64,000 nucleotides of DNA from Pseudomonas sp. 10-1B. GTDB taxonomy: Bacteria; Pseudomonadota; Gammaproteobacteria; Pseudomonadales; Pseudomonadaceae. Location of the stretch: the NCBI RefSeq assembly GCF_000935045.1, contig NZ_JYKS01000019.1:1-64000 (forward strand), in the 5' to 3' direction. Below are positions 60,700-64,000 of this stretch, piece by piece. Position 1 is the first letter of the stretch. Every line of letters begins with the position of its first letter. The translations under genes and the position numbers were made by a program. The notes below the pieces were generated by a model. The model made no database searches. It saw nothing but the letters and a program-made list of their open reading frames with translations, and was not told the DNA's origin.

Positions 60700-63105
60700 T
60701 TAGAAGCCGACGGTCGCCGACAGCAGGTAAGTACGCGGCGTGGACAGCGTCAGCCCCGGTTCGCTGTCATCCGAAGCACCCGCCGAACTCCAGTAGCGAT
60801 CATCCAGCACGTTCTCGACACTGGCCCGCAAGGTAACCTGGGTAGTATCCACCTTGAACGCATACCGCGCGCCCAGGTCGTAACGCTCCCAGCCGTCGAT
60901 CTGCTTGCTGTTGTTCTGGTCCAGGTACTGCGAACTCGAATGGATGCCCCGCGCCGTCAGGGTCAGGCCATTCACCCCCGGCACATCCCATTCGGCGCCA
61001 AGGTTGACGTTGTACTCGGGCGTGGCCGGCGCGCGATTGCCATCGTAGGCACCACCGATGGTGTCGGTCAGCTCGCTGTCGATGTACATCACCCCACCGA
61101 GCACGCGCACGCCTTGCACGGGCTCACCGAACACGCTCAGCTCGATACCGCGGTTGTCACGCTTGCCATTGGGGCCGAACACACGCGAAGTGGGGTTGGT
61201 CTCGTAGGCCGGCTGGCGAATGCGGAAGGCGCTGGCGGTGAAGGCGACCCGGCCCAGGTCGTACTTGGCCCCCACCTCCACCTGACGGCTGGTGAACGGC
61301 GGGAAGATCTGGTCTTCGTTGATCGAGGTCGACGGCGCGATCTTGCCTTGGCTCAGGCCCTCCATGTAGTTGGCGTACAACGACAACTGGTCGCTGACCT
61401 TGAACAGCACGCCACCCGAGGGCGAGACCTTTTCTTCGTCGTAGGCCGTATCGCCTTTGACGCCGTCGCTCCAGTCATCCACCTGCACCCGCTGCCAGCG
61501 CGCACCCAGGGTCAGCAGCAGGCGGTCGTCGAAGAAGCCCAGGGTGTCGGCCAGGGCCACACCGGAGAAGCGATTTTCCGTATAGGCCTCGGGGTCGATG
61601 CGAGTTGCCGTGCCCGGCGTCGGAGTGGCCACCGGGTTGTAGAGGTTGCTCGGCGCCGAGGCATAGCGGGCGCCGCCGTTGGTGAAGTCCATGTAGAAGT
61701 AGCTGGCGGCCAGGTTCAGTTCATGGCTGACCGGCCCGGTATGGAACCACTTGCGCAGGCCGGCCATGGCGGTGCGCACCGATTCATCCCGAGTGAAGTC
61801 GCGTGGCTGCACGGTGAAGTCGCCAGCGTCATTGGTAATCGACACGTTGTGACGCAAAAAGTCATGGTTGCTCTTGCGCGCGCCGACTGCGCCATAGGCC
61901 AGCAGCGACTCGCTGATGTCGTACTCGGCATGCAACGCACCGAAGGTGTCGTTGGTGCGCGCCTTGCTCCAGGCCTGGGCGTAGTTGTGACGCACGTCGT
62001 TGGCATCCGGCACCTTGGCATTGGCACCGACCAGCACGCGTTCCTGCGGGGCATCGGTATCGCGCTCGGTATGGCCGAGGTCGGCCGAAAGCCGCAGGCG
62101 CTCGCCGCGAAAATCCAGGCCCAGCACCGCCATTTCGCGGTCGACGCGCTGGTGGTCCCATTCGGTATCGCCCGCCTGCTTCACACCATTGAAGCGCACG
62201 CCAAACTGCTGGCCTTCGCCAAAGCGCCGGCCGATGTCCACTGCGCCACCGGCCTGGCCAGCCGAGGCATAGCTGCCAGTCAACTCGGTAATCGGCTGGT
62301 CGCCGGCGCGCTTGGGCTGCACATTGATGCCGCCACCTACGCTACCACGCGGCGAAATGCCGTTGATCAACTGACTGGGGCCTTTGATGATGTCGACCCG
62401 GTCGGCCATTTCCATGTCGATCGAGTAGGTCGGCAGGATGCCGTACAGACCGTTGTAGGCCACATCACTGTTGAACAGGCTGAAACCGCGAATGGTGAAC
62501 TGCTCGAAGCGCCCACCCGCCGGGTTGGTAGCGCGCACCGAAGGGTCACTGGCAATCAACTCGCCCAAGGTTCGCGCCTGCTGGTTCTTCACCAGTTCAC
62601 TGGTGTAGCTGGTGATGCTGAACGGGGTTTCCATGAAGTCGCGCGAGCCGAGCAGGCCTTGTGCACCCTGGCGCGCTACCTGGCCGCCGGTGTAGGGCTG
62701 CGTTTCGCCGCCTGCGGCCTGGCTGCCGACGATGCTGGTGGGGGCGATTTCCAGGGCGGCACCGTCCTGGGGGGCCGGCACCAGGGTGAAGGCGCCCTCG
62801 CCCACCGGCAGCAACTGCAGGCCGCTGCCGCGCAGCAACTGCGTGAAGCCTTCGGCGACACTGTAAGTGCCAGACAGGCCGTTGCTCTGACGACCGTTGA
62901 CCAAGGCCGGGTCCAGCGAAAGGCTGACACCGGCCTGGTCGGCAAAATGAGTCAGGACCGCGCCCAGGCTGGCTGGCGCTACCTGATAGGTACGCCGGGC
63001 CGGTTCATCGGCCCAGGCCGGTGCACACAACAACAGGCTCATGGCGAACAACGGATGCGCTGCGCGCGCCAGTGGGCGCAGGCGGCAAGACATTACTGCA
63101 GGCAT
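60700..63105 (-). CDS. TonB-dependent siderophore receptor with STN signalling domain
   Basis: An 801-residue outer-membrane transducer. After the signal peptide (ending near LLCAPAWADEP) an STN domain (about 40-115) contains YQVAPASLGAVLTHFADQAG. The plug (about 145-275) has FMETPFSITSYTSELVKNQQ, FTIRGFSLFNSDVAYNGLYG and VDIIKGPSQLINGISPRGSV, and the barrel ends LLSATVGF. Such receptors relay siderophore binding to a FecR protein and an ECF sigma factor. The fecR gene lies 66 bases upstream in the same direction, which supports this. Confidence 0.94.
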   Translation of the reverse strand: MPAVMSCRLRPLARAAHPLFAMSLLLCAPAWADEPARRTYQVAPASLGAVLTHFADQAGVSLSLDPALVNGRQSNGLSGTYSVAEGFTQLLRGSGLQLLPVGEGAFTLVPAPQDGAALEIAPTSIVGSQAAGGETQPYTGGQVARQGAQGLLGSRDFMETPFSITSYTSELVKNQQARTLGELIASDPSVRATNPAGGRFEQFTIRGFSLFNSDVAYNGLYGILPTYSIDMEMADRVDIIKGPSQLINGISPRGSVGGGINVQPKRAGDQPITELTGSYASAGQAGGAVDIGRRFGEGQQFGVRFNGVKQAGDTEWDHQRVDREMAVLGLDFRGERLRLSADLGHTERDTDAPQERVLVGANAKVPDANDVRHNYAQAWSKARTNDTFGALHAEYDISESLLAYGAVGARKSNHDFLRHNVSITNDAGDFTVQPRDFTRDESVRTAMAGLRKWFHTGPVSHELNLAASYFYMDFTNGGARYASAPSNLYNPVATPTPGTATRIDPEAYTENRFSGVALADTLGFFDDRLLLTLGARWQRVQVDDWSDGVKGDTAYDEEKVSPSGGVLFKVSDQLSLYANYMEGLSQGKIAPSTSINEDQIFPPFTSRQVEVGAKYDLGRVAFTASAFRIRQPAYETNPTSRVFGPNGKRDNRGIELSVFGEPVQGVRVLGGVMYIDSELTDTIGGAYDGNRAPATPEYNVNLGAEWDVPGVNGLTLTARGIHSSSQYLDQNNSKQIDGWERYDLGARYAFKVDTTQVTLRASVENVLDDRYWSSAGASDDSEPGLTLSTPRTYLLSATVGF

Positions 63106-63115
63106 TGAACAAGGC

Positions 63116-63166
63116 TCCCCTTTATTTTCTCCTACCGGTAATGACCGGCGAGTGAAAAAAAGGGGA
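63116..63166. other. Imperfect hairpin between fecR and the receptor gene
   Basis: TCCCCTTT (63116-63123) pairs with AAAGGGGA (63159-63166), and an inner CCGGT/ACCGG stem lies at 63135-63148. Read on the minus strand it follows the fecR stop and precedes the receptor start. It could attenuate read-through, or mark the place of the ECF-dependent receptor promoter. Confidence 0.5.
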
Positions 63167-63171
63167 CAGCC

Positions 63172-64000
63172 TCATGCACGATTTTCTCGCGTGGTCAGGC
63201 TGACCCAATAACGCGTGCGTGTGTGCACCTGCAACGGCAGGCTGGCGGCGAGTAAAGCCAGCATCCGGTCAGTGTCGTCGAGGCGGAAGGTGCCGGTAAC
63301 GCGCAGGCCCTCCAGTTCCGGCGCCCAGCGCAATACGCCGGGGCGATAGCGGCGCAGCTCATGCAGCAGCTCGCCCAGCGGGCGGTCATCCAGGCGCAGC
63401 ACACCCTCGCGCCAGCCCAACTGCCATTCGTCCAAGCCTTGGACAGGGCCGACACCAGCCGCCTGCAGGCTGGCCTGCTGCCCGGCCCGCAACATCAATG
63501 CCGGGCCATGCAACGGCTGCAGGCGGGCCGCGCCGCGGGCCACCGACACCCGGCAGGCTTGATCGAACAAACGCAGGCACACCTCGGCATCGCTGACCGC
63601 CACCTGGCCGTATGGCACCTGCAAGGTCAGGCTCAGGTTGCCGGGCACTTTGACCGCCACTTCACCGCGCCGCAGGGTCAGGCGGCGGGCGCCCAAGTCG
63701 ATATCGAGTGCACTGTCGGTGTTCAACTGCACGAAAGTGCCATCGCTCAGCAGCACCTGCCGACGCTCCCCTACCGAGGTGCGCATGTCGGCGGTCCAGG
63801 CATCCAGCGGCAGCTCGCGGCTCACCAGCCAGGCCGCCGGCAGCAGCGCCGCCACCCCCAGGGCCTGCTTGAGCAGTACTCGGCGGCCGGCATCCGGGCG
63901 GTCCAGGGTGGCCATGGCCAGCGCACCGGGCAGCCCGGAAAAACGCTGACGCAGCAACCAGGCCTTCTGCCAGGCGTCTTCGTGCAGGCTGCTGCTGGCG
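63172..64000 (-). CDS. FecR-type anti-sigma factor, 5' end outside the window
   Basis: The frame is open to the right edge, so the true start lies beyond 64000; the TTG at 63957 is not the start. Visible parts: an N-terminal cytoplasmic segment with AWQKAWLLRQRFSG (DUF4880-like), one membrane helix (ALGVAALLPAAWLVSRELPL), and a periplasmic FecR domain with SVGERRQVLLSDGTFVQLNT and LTLRRGEVAVKVPG. A C-terminal STN-like segment follows (LRRYRPGVLRWAPELEGLRV). It should bind an ECF sigma factor, probably encoded just outside, and receive the signal from the adjacent receptor. Confidence 0.92.
   Translation of the reverse strand, partial: ASSSLHEDAWQKAWLLRQRFSGLPGALAMATLDRPDAGRRVLLKQALGVAALLPAAWLVSRELPLDAWTADMRTSVGERRQVLLSDGTFVQLNTDSALDIDLGARRLTLRRGEVAVKVPGNLSLTLQVPYGQVAVSDAEVCLRLFDQACRVSVARGAARLQPLHGPALMLRAGQQASLQAAGVGPVQGLDEWQLGWREGVLRLDDRPLGELLHELRRYRPGVLRWAPELEGLRVTGTFRLDDTDRMLALLAASLPLQVHTRTRYWVSLTTRENRA

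Noticed and set aside
60691..63108. 805-codon plus-strand frame antisense to the receptor
   Set aside because: The minus strand encodes a full TonB-dependent receptor with signal peptide, STN, plug and barrel; the plus frame has no family features.
63955..63957. TTG at 63957 as the start of the FecR gene
   Set aside because: The frame stays open to the window edge and the residues before it fit the FecR N-terminal domain, so the true start lies outside.

Overview
The window reads as chromosomal DNA of a fluorescent Pseudomonas, most probably the P. putida group. The reasons are the high GC content, the many REP palindromes (cores like GCGGGCTTGCCCGC or GCCGGCAAGCC flanked by CTCCCACAGG), and the gene content: a CbtAB/CobE/CobM cobalamin block, GntR/GntK/GntP gluconate use, MexEF-OprN, Hpd, PQQ glucose dehydrogenase with OprB, and several TonB-dependent receptors. 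I see no rRNA, tRNA, CRISPR array, transposase, integrase or phage gene.

Layout. 1-2.6 kb: a cobalamin riboswitch leads a cbtB-cbtA-cobE-cobM operon. 3.1-8.3 kb: a BvgA/BvgS-like two-component pair, converging on a soluble PAS-PAS-MCP (BdlA-like) protein. 8.5-11.7 kb: gntR, gntK and a gluconate permease, with three copies of one operator. 11.8-12.6 kb: two small unknown genes among REP repeats. 12.8-17.5 kb: an NtrC-type regulator and two paralogous membrane histidine kinases. 17.7-20.1 kb: a lytic transglycosylase divergent from an isolated gspG-gspF pair. 20.6-26.5 kb: mexE-mexF-oprN, ending in a clear terminator. 26.5-27.1 kb: a dense repeat region. 27.2-32.8 kb: a TPR protein, a soluble hybrid kinase, a DJ-1/PfpI protein, a CSS-motif membrane sensor with no output domain, and hpd. 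33.1-37.2 kb: a CSS-EAL phosphodiesterase, a RarD-like permease and a TerC-CBS membrane protein. 37.5-42.6 kb: one tight minus-strand operon pstS-pstC-pstA-pstB-Fic-like-HAD behind a candidate Pho box. 42.9-52.5 kb: accessory genes (AEC permease, SleB-like hydrolase, siderophore receptor, CAP-domain protein, AraC/LysE, LysR/MFS, cupin). 52.7-56.5 kb: gcd and oprB. 56.6-60.5 kb: argE-like and DUF1028 genes divergent from a flavin monooxygenase and a Rid-family gene. 60.7-64 kb: a FecA-type receptor with an STN domain and a FecR anti-sigma gene running off the right edge.

How the genes fit together. Gcd oxidises periplasmic glucose, which OprB lets in, to gluconate. GntP imports gluconate and GntK phosphorylates it, under GntR. 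The Pst operon imports phosphate; the position after pstB, where phoU often lies, holds a Fic-fold protein with a substituted catalytic histidine and a HAD-family protein. That is the most unusual arrangement here. The second unusual item is a roughly 310-bp palindromic element (91-bp arms around a 127-bp core) at 2583-2891, whose core recurs at the same length near 26.8 kb.
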